NCBI GenBank assembly: GCA_024919195.1 | Contig: CP103436.1 | Span: forward strand, 930,001 to 994,000 | Length of the DNA stretch: 64,000 nucleotides | Reading direction: 5' to 3' | Source of the DNA: Methylophilaceae bacterium LSUCC0717 | Lineage (GTDB): Bacteria > Pseudomonadota > Gammaproteobacteria > Burkholderiales > Methylophilaceae | In this document: piece by piece, positions 29,484 through 38,456 of the stretch | How positions within the stretch are numbered: position 1 is the first letter of the stretch | Layout: each line of letters starts with the position of its first letter | Made by a program: the position numbers and the translations under genes | Notes under the pieces: generated by a model | What the model was told of the DNA's origin: nothing | Seen by the model: only the letters and a program-made list of their open reading frames with translations | Database searches by the model: none

Positions 29484-30753
29484 TCTCTTTAGGACAGCTA
29501 GATGTTAAAACATCCGCTTGATTATTGTTAACCAATACATCATCTTCAATCCTAATCCCAATATTTCTAAAAACTTTAGGCACTGATCTGTCATCAGGAA
29601 AATATAATCCAGGCTCAATCGTAAGAATCTGTCCATTCATTAACCTGACTGGTTTACCTTTAGGATCAAAGTAGTCACCGACATCATGAACATCTAGGCC
29701 CATCCAATGCGATGTCCTGTGCATGTAGAATTTTTTATATTCTTCTTTTTCAATAATCGTATTCACAGAATCTTTTAAAATTTTTAAATCTCTAAGGCCT
29801 TGAGCCAATACCTGAATAGCTGCAATGTGTGGGTCATTAAAACTATTATTTTTTTTCACTTGGCCAATGGCTGCTTTTTGGGCCTCCAAAACAACAGAGT
29901 AGAGATCTTTTTGAGGTTCACTAAATTTGCCACCGATAGGGAATGTTCTGGTAATGTCTGACGCGTACCCCTCAAACTCACATCCTGCATCAATCAATAT
30001 GAGTTCGGATTTATTAAGTTTAGATTGATTTTCAATGTAATGTAATGTGCACGCATTTTTACCAGAGGCCACTATTGAACTATAGGCCTCATTCCTTGCA
30101 TTATGAACCCCAAAAAAATATCTCAATCGCGCCTCAACCTGATACTCATATGAATCAGAGTGTATATTTGCCATGACAAATTGATGTGCTCTTGATGAAA
30201 TATTGGCTGCATGCCTGATGACTTTTAATTCATCAGTAGACTTTATAGACCTCATTTGGTCAGAAAAGGAATTTAAAGAAATTATTTCATTTTTTAAAAA
30301 GGCATCGGCTCTTTTATTCTTTGATAGATGATTTAATTTTTTTGAAACTAAGTTTCTTAAATTTAAATCTTCTTGGAGCAGGTAAACTTTGGAATTTTTT
30401 GCTAATAAATCCGATATTGAGTCATCAAAATACTTGAGATCAAGGCCTTGATCAAATAAAAACTCTTTTGCAGCTGCTTTCGATCCATAAATAAAGCCAT
30501 CCCATATTTCTTTAGTTTTATCTTTTGTTTTTGAAAAAATCCAAGTTTTAAAAGGTTTACAATTAATTACTATTACTGCATCAGACTCTGGAAATCCCGA
30601 AAAATACTCAAAATAACTATTCGATCTGAATGGATAAGTGGTGTCATTTGATCGTATTTGATCCGATGAATTTCGAATGATAACGATACCATCCCCTAAT
30701 GTTTTAGCTAAATGTTTTCTTCTTTGTTTGTAAACTTTATTATTTATAATCAT
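29449..30753 (-). CDS. pepP: Xaa-Pro aminopeptidase
   Basis: A 434-residue protein from the ATG at 30753 (an in-frame ATG at 30774 would add 7 residues; the chosen start overlaps murU by 14 bases, a common overlap here). It has the N-terminal AMP_N domain and the M24 pita-bread domain with dimetal ligands in DAGCEFEGYASDITRTF, HRTSHWMGLDVHD, TIEPGLYF and GIRIEDD. It removes N-terminal residues before proline. Its 3' end overlaps ubiH by 35 bases. Confidence 0.93.
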   Translation of the reverse strand: MIINNKVYKQRRKHLAKTLGDGIVIIRNSSDQIRSNDTTYPFRSNSYFEYFSGFPESDAVIVINCKPFKTWIFSKTKDKTKEIWDGFIYGSKAAAKEFLFDQGLDLKYFDDSISDLLAKNSKVYLLQEDLNLRNLVSKKLNHLSKNKRADAFLKNEIISLNSFSDQMRSIKSTDELKVIRHAANISSRAHQFVMANIHSDSYEYQVEARLRYFFGVHNARNEAYSSIVASGKNACTLHYIENQSKLNKSELILIDAGCEFEGYASDITRTFPIGGKFSEPQKDLYSVVLEAQKAAIGQVKKNNSFNDPHIAAIQVLAQGLRDLKILKDSVNTIIEKEEYKKFYMHRTSHWMGLDVHDVGDYFDPKGKPVRLMNGQILTIEPGLYFPDDRSVPKVFRNIGIRIEDDVLVNNNQADVLTSSCPKEIDELESIIGKG

Positions 30754-31414
30754 TTTTCTTATTCTCAAACTCAAGTCGCTCTGCTGTGCCTACATCTGAC
30801 CAATAACCGTGGTATAAAGATCCATCAATCTTATTATTTAAAATATAGTCATCGAGAATTGATTTTAACTTTATTTTTTCACCTTTTTTAAATCCCTGGA
30901 ACATTTCTTTTCTGTATATTCCGATCCCAGAATAGGTAAAATCTTTGGTAAATGACAATTTGTTACCTTCCAAGCCATAATCACCAACTTTTTTAAATTC
31001 AGGATTAGGAACTAAAATTAGAAAGGCTGACACATCATCAGATAGCTTATGCTTGAGAAGAACACTGTAATCAAAATCAGTAAAAATATCAGCATTGGTA
31101 ACCAGAAAAGGGTCGTTATCAAAAAATTCTAGAGCGTTTACAATGCCGCCAGCAGTCTCAAGAGGTTGGTCTTCTTCAGAGAATTGTATTTCTAAATTCG
31201 ATGAATTTTTATATTTATTTGATACAAATTCGATGATTTGGTCGCCTAAGTAAGACACATTAATTAAAAATTGACTTATGCCTGCTTGTATTAATTTATT
31301 TAACTGAATCTCTAGCAAAGTTTGATTACCAATCTTTAAGAGTGGTTTTGGGGTATTTTTGGTCAAGTATCCCATGCGAGATCCCATGCCAGCAGCAAGG
31401 ATCATTGCTTTCAT
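30740..31414 (-). CDS. murU: N-acetylmuramate 1-phosphate uridylyltransferase MurU
   Basis: A 224-residue nucleotidyltransferase with the N-terminal LAAGMGSRM (6-14), TPKPLL (21-26) and a central VTNADIFTDFDY. It overlaps amgK by 4 bases; the AmgK-MurU pair forms the cell-wall recycling route that remakes UDP-N-acetylmuramate without the MurA/MurB steps. The general family also holds mannose-1-phosphate and glucose-1-phosphate uridylyltransferases; the neighbour decides the call. Confidence 0.88.
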   Translation of the reverse strand: MKAMILAAGMGSRMGYLTKNTPKPLLKIGNQTLLEIQLNKLIQAGISQFLINVSYLGDQIIEFVSNKYKNSSNLEIQFSEEDQPLETAGGIVNALEFFDNDPFLVTNADIFTDFDYSVLLKHKLSDDVSAFLILVPNPEFKKVGDYGLEGNKLSFTKDFTYSGIGIYRKEMFQGFKKGEKIKLKSILDDYILNNKIDGSLYHGYWSDVGTAERLEFENKKNDYK

Positions 31415-32391
31415 CTATGCATCTCCAGCTCTCTTTTTTTTAAGATTAACTCTTTTAAATAGCTTAGGTTTGGATATTTTTCAGAAACATCAATAACATA
31501 ATCCTCAACCAGCGGAATATCATTAAGGTACTGATCTTTTCCGTCTCGTAAAAATAATCTTTTAAAAATACCTAGAATTTTTAGATGTCTTTGCACACCC
31601 ATCATTTCAAAATCAACAAAAAAATCACCAAAATCAGAAGGCACGTCAAAACTACTTCTGGCCAATTCCCAGTACTTAATACAAACATCAATAATTTGGG
31701 CCTCATTTTTCTTATGATACGCATCTTTGAGATAGGAAACTAAATCATATGTAATTGGGCCTATTAGAGCATCTTGAAAATCTATAAGACATATTTTTCC
31801 ATCATTTATAAGCAGATTTCTGCAATGGAAATCACGATGTACAAACTTTTTAGTTTGCTGTTCTATTATTTCTATGAGGAAAGAATAAATGCTTTCTAAT
31901 TTTTTTTGCTCAAATTCTAGGTCTTTTAGATACCACTCATGAAATAGGCTGAGCTCATTTAAGAGAATCTGTGATGAATAAATTGGCACGTCAATATCCG
32001 AGCAACTTTTTTGCAAATGAATAATTGTTTCATTTAAATTGTCATAAATAAGATTGTCATTTTTTTTATCAGGCTCTTGGTAATGATGCATCAATGAATA
32101 ACTACCAAAGTCTTCCTGCAAAATGACGCCAAGGTTATGATCGAATGCATACACTTCGGGAGCCCTTGCAGACCTTGCTTTCAGTGATTTAGCAAGAAAT
32201 AAAAATTGATCTAATGGCTCCTTGTCCGGCGGAGCAACCATTAAAATCATTGTTTTATCTTTATCTTGCACTCTGAAGTATTTTCTGAAGCTTGCATCTT
32301 CTGAAGCCTTGGTAATTGAAAATTCTGCGCCAACATTCATTTGAATAAATTCATGAACATCGTTATTAAGGTTTAAGGTTTCTTTTTCCAA
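31411..32391 (-). CDS. amgK: N-acetylmuramate/N-acetylglucosamine kinase AmgK
   Basis: A 326-residue phosphotransferase-fold kinase with the catalytic loop HRDFHCRN (185-192) and the metal-binding LIDFQDALIGP (D204). In Pseudomonas AmgK phosphorylates recycled N-acetylmuramate at C1 for MurU. The gene is divergent from lptD across 119 bases, a conserved layout in beta- and gammaproteobacteria. Confidence 0.88.
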   Translation of the reverse strand: MEKETLNLNNDVHEFIQMNVGAEFSITKASEDASFRKYFRVQDKDKTMILMVAPPDKEPLDQFLFLAKSLKARSARAPEVYAFDHNLGVILQEDFGSYSLMHHYQEPDKKNDNLIYDNLNETIIHLQKSCSDIDVPIYSSQILLNELSLFHEWYLKDLEFEQKKLESIYSFLIEIIEQQTKKFVHRDFHCRNLLINDGKICLIDFQDALIGPITYDLVSYLKDAYHKKNEAQIIDVCIKYWELARSSFDVPSDFGDFFVDFEMMGVQRHLKILGIFKRLFLRDGKDQYLNDIPLVEDYVIDVSEKYPNLSYLKELILKKRELEMHR

Positions 32392-32510
32392 TTTTTGCCA
32401 AAAAAAATTAAATGAATTAATTGATATAAATTATTGATTTTATTTGATTTATTAAAAATATCATTTAAAATATATCCCCCAGTTATAGGATTTTAAAATT
32501 CTTAAATTTA
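32392..32510. promoter_or_regulatory. Divergent amgK/lptD promoter region
   Basis: A 119-base gap, almost all A/T apart from a CCCCC run near 32478. It must hold the promoters for both directions. Many -10-like hexamers occur, so I do not choose one, and I see no clear sigma-E-type GGAACTT/TCTGA pair for lptD. Confidence 0.5.
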
Positions 32511-34802
32511 ATGCATAAGAAAATTATCATACATTTCATTTTAACCAATGTAGTTTTTTTTGGTTGCCTCTATGCGAATTTTGTTTCAGCAATCGACAAT
32601 CCTAACGACACTGATTTAATTATCGAGGGAGAGACTCTTGAAAATATTGTAGATAAACAAATAAAAGCCAAGGGCGAAGCTGTTCTAATTAAATCAGGGA
32701 AGCGTATTGAAGCTGATCAGATTATATTTGACCAAATTTCTAATGAGCTTGAAGCTGATGGAAATGTAAAATTAAAATCTGGAACTACTCTAATTTCCGG
32801 GGAAAAACTAATCCTTAATGTTGATGATTCAATTGGTGAAATACCAAATGCATCATTTGATTCGGACACAGAGAATAAATCTGCGATTAATCAATCTATA
32901 CGAGGATATGCAGACAAGCTTTCCATTCTTGGGTCAAATAAGACCAGTCTAGAGGGTGCTGAAATTACAACTTGTGAGGTTGGTCAAACTGATTGGTTTA
33001 TTAAAGGTACAAAGATAGATATAGACAACAAAACAAAAACTGTTGATGCCACTAATGCAAGAATGGAATTTAAGGGAGTCCCAATTCTATATTCTCCTAA
33101 GGTCAACTTTTCATTTAATAATCAACGTAAGTCTGGCTTTTTAAGTCCTACTTGGGGAACAACTACCAAAAGTGGTTTTCAAGTCAAAACACCGTATTAT
33201 TTTAATATAGCTCCAAATAAAGATGCCACGATTACTCCAAGATATATGGGTAAACGGGGATTGCAAATTGGTGGTCAGTATAGATATCTAGGTGATAATC
33301 ATAGCGGTGAAGCGAATGTAGAGTTTCTTAACAATGATTACATGACGAACCAAGAAAGGTATTTGCTGAACCTAAAACATAAACAAAAATTCTCTGATAA
33401 TTTTTCAGGCTTTTATAGATACCAAAAAGTTTCTGACAATGACTACTTTGCAGACATGTCCTCACTGGTTTCAAAAACTTCTAGGGTGATCTTACCTCAA
33501 GAATTTGGGTTGGATTATAAAATCGGTTCATGGAATACCGGACTGAGAGTACAAAAATTCCAATCACTGACCACAAGATCTCCTTACGAGAAGTTGCCGC
33601 AAGTTTTTTTAAATCGAACTGATGAGTTTTATGGAATTCAGTCTTCAAGTCAATTTCAATTCACGCAATTTGATGCTAATAATTCACACAATAAATTTGT
33701 AAGTGGTGACCTATTACCAAGAGGTTATTCTGTTGGAGATTTCAAGCCTACAGGCAGTCGATTTGTATATGACCAATCTTTTCAATCCACCATTCATGAA
33801 AATAGTTACTCATATATAAGGCCAAAAATTACAATGAATTTTAGGCAGTATGATATCAATCATGGAGCTTTGTCGACCAATGAGAGTTTTGTAATACCAA
33901 CTGCATCAGTGGATGGTGGTATGTTTTTTGATCGCACATTTAATTTCTTCGGTAACAATTTAACTCAAACACTAGAACCAAGAGCTTTTTATTCTTACAC
34001 ACCATATCATGATCAATCGATGATACCAATTTACGATACCAGACTGATGGATCTAAATATGTATAATATTTTTTCTGAAAACCAGTTTATTGGTTATGAC
34101 CGTATACAAGACTCCAATCAAATAACCACAGGCTTAACCTCTAGATTCATAGATTCAAATTCTATTGAAAGACTATCCCTGACTTTTGCACAAAGATTTT
34201 ATTTAAGCGACCGTCAAGTTTTAAATGATCCTCTTTATTCGAATGCTGGCTCAAGTCTTGAAAGAGCTTCTAGTGATTTCTTATTTGGAGCAAACGCAAG
34301 ACTTACAAAAGACCTCACCTTTAGAACAATGACGCAATATAATCCTGAACAAAGTTCTACTAAGCGGGTTCAATATGGGTTTAAGTACAACCCAAATCCA
34401 GGTAAATTACTTAGATTCGATTATCGATTCATTGAAAATGCTTCGACCAATGAAACAAGACTCAAACAGGCCAATATTTCTGGTCAATGGCCACTTGGAA
34501 AAGGATATTATGCAATCGGTAGATATAATTTCGATTTAGACAATTCTAAGGTCACTGAGTCACTCGGAGGTTTAGAATATGACGCGGGTTGCTGGACATC
34601 GCGAGTTATGCTTCATAGACTATCTCTTGCTACCGCAGAGGAACCAAACTATAGTTTATGGTTTCAGTTAGAATTAGGTGGTTTAGGAAGTATAGGCTCT
34701 GGCAAAGCTAGAAAGCTTGATAGAGTCCTTATGAGAAATGTTCCTGGAGCAGCATGGGCTAGTACATTAGATGATGAAATACGACGACAAAACTATGACT
34801 AA
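32511..34802 (+). CDS. lptD: LPS-assembly protein LptD
   Basis: A 763-residue outer-membrane protein with an N-terminal signal segment (about 8-27), an OstA-type beta-jellyroll (about 40-160, with LIEGETLENIVDKQI and EADQIIFDQ), then a large beta-barrel with many alternating aromatic strands. It inserts lipopolysaccharide into the outer leaflet together with LptE, encoded at 40871. It heads the lptD-surA-pdxA-rsmA operon and overlaps surA by 8 bases (ATGACTAA). Confidence 0.94.
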   Translation: MHKKIIIHFILTNVVFFGCLYANFVSAIDNPNDTDLIIEGETLENIVDKQIKAKGEAVLIKSGKRIEADQIIFDQISNELEADGNVKLKSGTTLISGEKLILNVDDSIGEIPNASFDSDTENKSAINQSIRGYADKLSILGSNKTSLEGAEITTCEVGQTDWFIKGTKIDIDNKTKTVDATNARMEFKGVPILYSPKVNFSFNNQRKSGFLSPTWGTTTKSGFQVKTPYYFNIAPNKDATITPRYMGKRGLQIGGQYRYLGDNHSGEANVEFLNNDYMTNQERYLLNLKHKQKFSDNFSGFYRYQKVSDNDYFADMSSLVSKTSRVILPQEFGLDYKIGSWNTGLRVQKFQSLTTRSPYEKLPQVFLNRTDEFYGIQSSSQFQFTQFDANNSHNKFVSGDLLPRGYSVGDFKPTGSRFVYDQSFQSTIHENSYSYIRPKITMNFRQYDINHGALSTNESFVIPTASVDGGMFFDRTFNFFGNNLTQTLEPRAFYSYTPYHDQSMIPIYDTRLMDLNMYNIFSENQFIGYDRIQDSNQITTGLTSRFIDSNSIERLSLTFAQRFYLSDRQVLNDPLYSNAGSSLERASSDFLFGANARLTKDLTFRTMTQYNPEQSSTKRVQYGFKYNPNPGKLLRFDYRFIENASTNETRLKQANISGQWPLGKGYYAIGRYNFDLDNSKVTESLGGLEYDAGCWTSRVMLHRLSLATAEEPNYSLWFQLELGGLGSIGSGKARKLDRVLMRNVPGAAWASTLDDEIRRQNYD

Positions 34803-36081
34803 CCATATTACAAAAATTGTAATTTTTCTTTGCCTATTAGTAAATTTTAGCTTTGTATCATCCTATCAAGAATTAGACAGGATTGTTGCCGTTGTTAATA
34901 AAGATGTTATTACACTAAGTGATCTTGCTGAAGGAGTTGATAAAGCACTTCTTTTTTTTCAACAAAATGCAATAACGCCACCAGAGAGCAATGTTATCGA
35001 AAAAAAAGTTCTTGATGAATTAATAGAACAAAAAATTATTGAGGGTTATGCAGAAGACTGGAATATAAAAGCATCCCAAGAAGATATCGATTTACTTATA
35101 CAAAACATTCTCTCAGCGAACCAAATAACACTTGATGAATTGAAATCAAACCTTAAGCAACAGTCATCTTCTTATGACAAGCTAGTTAAAAGCTTAAAGT
35201 ATGAAATCATTTTGAAAAAAGTAAAAAACCGTGAAATTAGTTCTAAATTAAATATATCTGATTATGAAATAAAGAAACATAAAGAAAAAATGGCAAAAAT
35301 AAGACCTGATATATTTGATTTGTCACATATATTAATCAAATTTTCACCAGAACCAACAGCAGAAGAAAAAAAAGAGAAGCGAAAACTTGGAGAGGAAATT
35401 TTTAATAAATTAAAAACAGATGATTTTGGTAAAATTGCATATGAATTTTCCGACTCTCCTGATGCCAGTGAAGGTGGGGCGCTAGGAAAATTAACACAAA
35501 GCGAGCTTCCTGAAATATTTATTGATCAATTAAATAATCTAAATTCTGGAGAGTATTCAACACCTTTTGAATCAAATAATGGAATTCATATTATTAAGAT
35601 TAATCAAGTTGAGAGCTACAACGAATCAAAAAATTCTTCACAAAAAATAAAAAAATATTTTATTAAACAAATCGTATTGAAAACAAATGAAGTTTCATCT
35701 GAAGACGATGTCATTAAAAAGCTAAAAAGATATAAGAATGAAATAGATTCAGGTGCTGATTTCAGTGTTATAGCAAAAAAGTACTCTGAAGACTTTTCTG
35801 CAACCAATGGTGGAGAAATTGGCTGGATTAACGAGGGACTTCTTGACCAAAAATTTGATGAACAGCTAACAAGTATTAGTCAAAATGAAGTTAGTGAGCC
35901 CTTTAAGACAGATCTTGGTTGGCATATCATACAATATACAGATTCTAAGTTTGAGGATCTTGCGTCAGAAAATATAGACAACAAAATTAAGTTTGAATTA
36001 ATTAGCGAAAGAACAGAGCTTCTTTACCAGGATTGGTTTTCATCATTAAAAGCTGAAAGTTTTATCGAAATTAGACAATGA
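34795..36081 (+). CDS. surA: Periplasmic chaperone/peptidyl-prolyl isomerase SurA
   Basis: A 428-residue protein from the ATG at 34795, which gives a clean signal peptide (MTNHITKIVIFLCLLVNFSF); the ATG at 34771 would add 8 polar residues. It has an N-terminal chaperone domain (LDRIVAVVNKDVITLSDL), and two parvulin domains beginning near LSHILIKFSPEP and IKQIVLKT. It escorts beta-barrel proteins such as LptD, encoded just upstream. It overlaps pdxA by 4 bases. Confidence 0.94.
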   Translation: MTNHITKIVIFLCLLVNFSFVSSYQELDRIVAVVNKDVITLSDLAEGVDKALLFFQQNAITPPESNVIEKKVLDELIEQKIIEGYAEDWNIKASQEDIDLLIQNILSANQITLDELKSNLKQQSSSYDKLVKSLKYEIILKKVKNREISSKLNISDYEIKKHKEKMAKIRPDIFDLSHILIKFSPEPTAEEKKEKRKLGEEIFNKLKTDDFGKIAYEFSDSPDASEGGALGKLTQSELPEIFIDQLNNLNSGEYSTPFESNNGIHIIKINQVESYNESKNSSQKIKKYFIKQIVLKTNEVSSEDDVIKKLKRYKNEIDSGADFSVIAKKYSEDFSATNGGEIGWINEGLLDQKFDEQLTSISQNEVSEPFKTDLGWHIIQYTDSKFEDLASENIDNKIKFELISERTELLYQDWFSSLKAESFIEIRQ

Positions 36082-37010
36082 ATCATACAACAACTCTTGC
36101 TGTTTCAGCTGGCGACCCAGATGGAATTGGTTATGACTTATGTGCACTTCTTTATGAAAAACATCTACATTACTATGTTGATATTTATGGAGATAAGGAA
36201 ATTCTCCTGTCTAGAGCAAAATTACTTGGCCTAAAAAATTTACACAATGAAAAAATCACCATTTATGATGTTAAAAATAATAAAAAGATAAAACACAAAA
36301 GAGAATTAGTCTTAGACAGTATCAAAAGTGCAGCTGAGTCTTGTATACAAAAGAAGTCTGCTGCTTTGGTGACCCTGCCGGTTAATAAAGAAAAATTATC
36401 CACGTCTAAAAAATTATTTACTGGTCACACTGAGTATATCGCTGAATTTTTGAATGCTCGCAATGAGCCAATTATGACTTTTATTGGAAATAAAAAACTA
36501 ATAGTAGCTACCCATACAACACACATGAGTCTTCTTAATGCTATTAAAAAAGTTAAAAAAAATAACTTAATAAATAAATTACAACTGCTGCACTCCTCCT
36601 TAAAAAAACAATTGAAAATCAAAATTCCAAAAATTTTAGTAACTGGCCTCAACCCTCATGCTGGAGAAAATAACTTGTTTGGCGATGAGGAAAGCAAGCA
36701 TATCATTCCGGCAATAAATAAACTACAAGAATTAGGTATGCATATAGATGGTCCTGCGCCAGCTGATACTGCCTTATTAAAAAACAATATGAAGAAGTAT
36801 GACTGTATTTACTACATGTATCATGATCAGGCATTATGTGCTTTTAAAACTTTATTTTTCGATACCGGAGTTAATCTAACGCTTGGATTGCCCATTATAA
36901 GAACATCTGTAGATCATGGAACTGCTGAAGAATTGGTTGGCAAAAAGGAGAAAATATCTATAAAAAGTTTTTTAAATGCCCTTGATATTGCAGAAAAATT
37001 TTCTCAATAA
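36078..37010 (+). CDS. pdxA: 4-hydroxythreonine-4-phosphate dehydrogenase
   Basis: A 310-residue enzyme with N-terminal LAVSAGDPDGIGYDL, metal-site histidine in TGHTEYIAEF, LNPHAGENNLFG, and the C-terminal YHDQALCAFK followed by HGTAEEL. It oxidises 4-phosphohydroxythreonine in pyridoxal-phosphate synthesis. It is somewhat shorter than the usual 325-340 residues. It follows surA with ATGA overlap and meets rsmA at TAATG. Confidence 0.94.
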   Translation: MNHTTTLAVSAGDPDGIGYDLCALLYEKHLHYYVDIYGDKEILLSRAKLLGLKNLHNEKITIYDVKNNKKIKHKRELVLDSIKSAAESCIQKKSAALVTLPVNKEKLSTSKKLFTGHTEYIAEFLNARNEPIMTFIGNKKLIVATHTTHMSLLNAIKKVKKNNLINKLQLLHSSLKKQLKIKIPKILVTGLNPHAGENNLFGDEESKHIIPAINKLQELGMHIDGPAPADTALLKNNMKKYDCIYYMYHDQALCAFKTLFFDTGVNLTLGLPIIRTSVDHGTAEELVGKKEKISIKSFLNALDIAEKFSQ

Positions 37011-37771
37011 TGGTTAAAGCAAAGAAAAAATTTGGGCAAAATTTTCTTATCGATAGTCAAATAATTAAGTTAATTGTTGATGAAATAAAATTTTCTGATA
37101 CAAATAAATACCTCGAAATAGGTCCGGGCATGGGCGCATTAACCAGCGAACTTCAAAAAAAGACAAAAAATTTAGATCTTATCGAGATTGATCCAGACAT
37201 GATCAAAATTCTAAGAGCAAAAATAAATGACAATACACAGATTTTTGAAGGAGATGTGCTAGGTTTTGATGATAATTTTTTTGAGGGATATAACGTGGTT
37301 TTGGGAAACCTTCCATATTATATTGCAACAGAGATAATTTTTAGATTTATTACAATTAGTAATGTTAATACTTTATATTTTATGGTGCAAAAAGAGGTTG
37401 CAGATAGACTAGTGGGTAAAATGGGTACAAAAGAAAATTCCATTTTAACTAATCTTGTCGGTTTTAATTTTAGAACTGAAAAATGCTTTGACATTAAGCC
37501 AGAATCTTTTGATCCTGCTCCTAAAGTTACCTCAAGCTTTATCAAATTAACAAGGCATAAAGACTATGTAAATGAAATTACATATGCTGACTTTAAGAGA
37601 ATAATAAAAGAGTCATTTAAGTTTAAAAGAAAAAATCTAAAAAATAATCTAAAAAATATTTTAAATCTTAACGACTTTGAAAATCTCGAAATCTTACCTA
37701 CCAACAGGGCAGAGGATCTATCAATTGAAGATTTTATTAAAATCACCAAATACATGATCTCAAATGCATAG
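37010..37771 (+). CDS. rsmA: 16S rRNA dimethyladenosine transferase RsmA (KsgA)
   Basis: A 253-residue methyltransferase with KKKFGQNFLID at 5-15, the SAM motif EIGPGMGALT at 36-45 and the catalytic NLPYYI at 100-105. It dimethylates two adjacent adenosines in helix 45 of 16S rRNA. It ends the lptD operon; adk follows after 48 bases with its own -10 element. Confidence 0.96.
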   Translation: MVKAKKKFGQNFLIDSQIIKLIVDEIKFSDTNKYLEIGPGMGALTSELQKKTKNLDLIEIDPDMIKILRAKINDNTQIFEGDVLGFDDNFFEGYNVVLGNLPYYIATEIIFRFITISNVNTLYFMVQKEVADRLVGKMGTKENSILTNLVGFNFRTEKCFDIKPESFDPAPKVTSSFIKLTRHKDYVNEITYADFKRIIKESFKFKRKNLKNNLKNILNLNDFENLEILPTNRAEDLSIEDFIKITKYMISNA

Positions 37772-37785
37772 AGAAGTTCTTGTTG

Positions 37786-37791
37786 ATATAA
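37786..37791 (+). promoter_or_regulatory. Candidate -10 element for adk
   Basis: TATAAT at 37786-37791 sits about 28 bases before the adk ATG, which has a good AAGGA ribosome-binding site. The -35 position is poor (TGCATA at 16-base spacing), so adk may be partly expressed by read-through from rsmA. Confidence 0.4.
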
Positions 37792-37819
37792 TGTTAAAGT
37801 TTTTTTATAAGGAAAAAGT

Positions 37820-38455
37820 ATGAATGTTATTCTTCTTGGTGCGCCCGGTGCAGGTAAAGGAACTCAAGCTTCTTTTTTAAATAATGAATATCAAATCCCA
37901 CAAATTTCAACTGGTGATATGTTAAGAGCTGCTGTATCAAACAAAACTGAGCTTGGCATTGAGGCAAAGAATTATATGGATGAGGGCAAGCTTGTACCTG
38001 ACTCTTTAATAATTAATCTTGTCAAAGAAAGAATAGGTCACGAGGATTGTAAAAATGGATTCATGTTAGATGGCTTTCCTAGAACAATAAATCAAGCTAA
38101 GGCGATTGATGATGCAAAAATTCAAATTGATTACGTTTTATCTATATCTGTTCCCGACGAAGTCATTATCGAAAGACTTTCCGGAAGAAGGGTCCATCCT
38201 GCATCTGGAAGAACATACCATATAAAATTTAATCCACCCAAAAATGACAATAAAGATGATGTCACAAATGAAGATCTCATTATTCGCGATGATGATAAAA
38301 AAGAGACAATTATGACAAGACTTAAAAATTATCATGAAGCAACAAAACCTTTAGAAGATTATTATAAAAACAAGTCTAATTTAAACTTCATTGATATTGA
38401 TGGAACCCTTCAAATAGAATCTATTAATCAATTTTTAAAAAATACAATTAAATAA
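37820..38455 (+). CDS. adk: Adenylate kinase
   Basis: A 211-residue kinase with P-loop GAPGAGKGT at 7-15, DGFPRT near 84-89 and a long LID domain ([13 protein letters not shown]) without zinc cysteines, the usual proteobacterial form. It balances AMP, ADP and ATP. One base separates its stop from leuS. Confidence 0.97.
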   Translation: MNVILLGAPGAGKGTQASFLNNEYQIPQISTGDMLRAAVSNKTELGIEAKNYMDEGKLVPDSLIINLVKERIGHEDCKNGFMLDGFPRTINQAKAIDDAKIQIDYVLSISVPDEVIIERLSGRRVHPASGRTYHIKFNPPKNDNKDDVTNEDLIIRDDDKKETIMTRLKNYHEATKPLEDYYKNKSNLNFIDIDGTLQIESINQFLKNTIK

Positions 38456-38456
38456 A

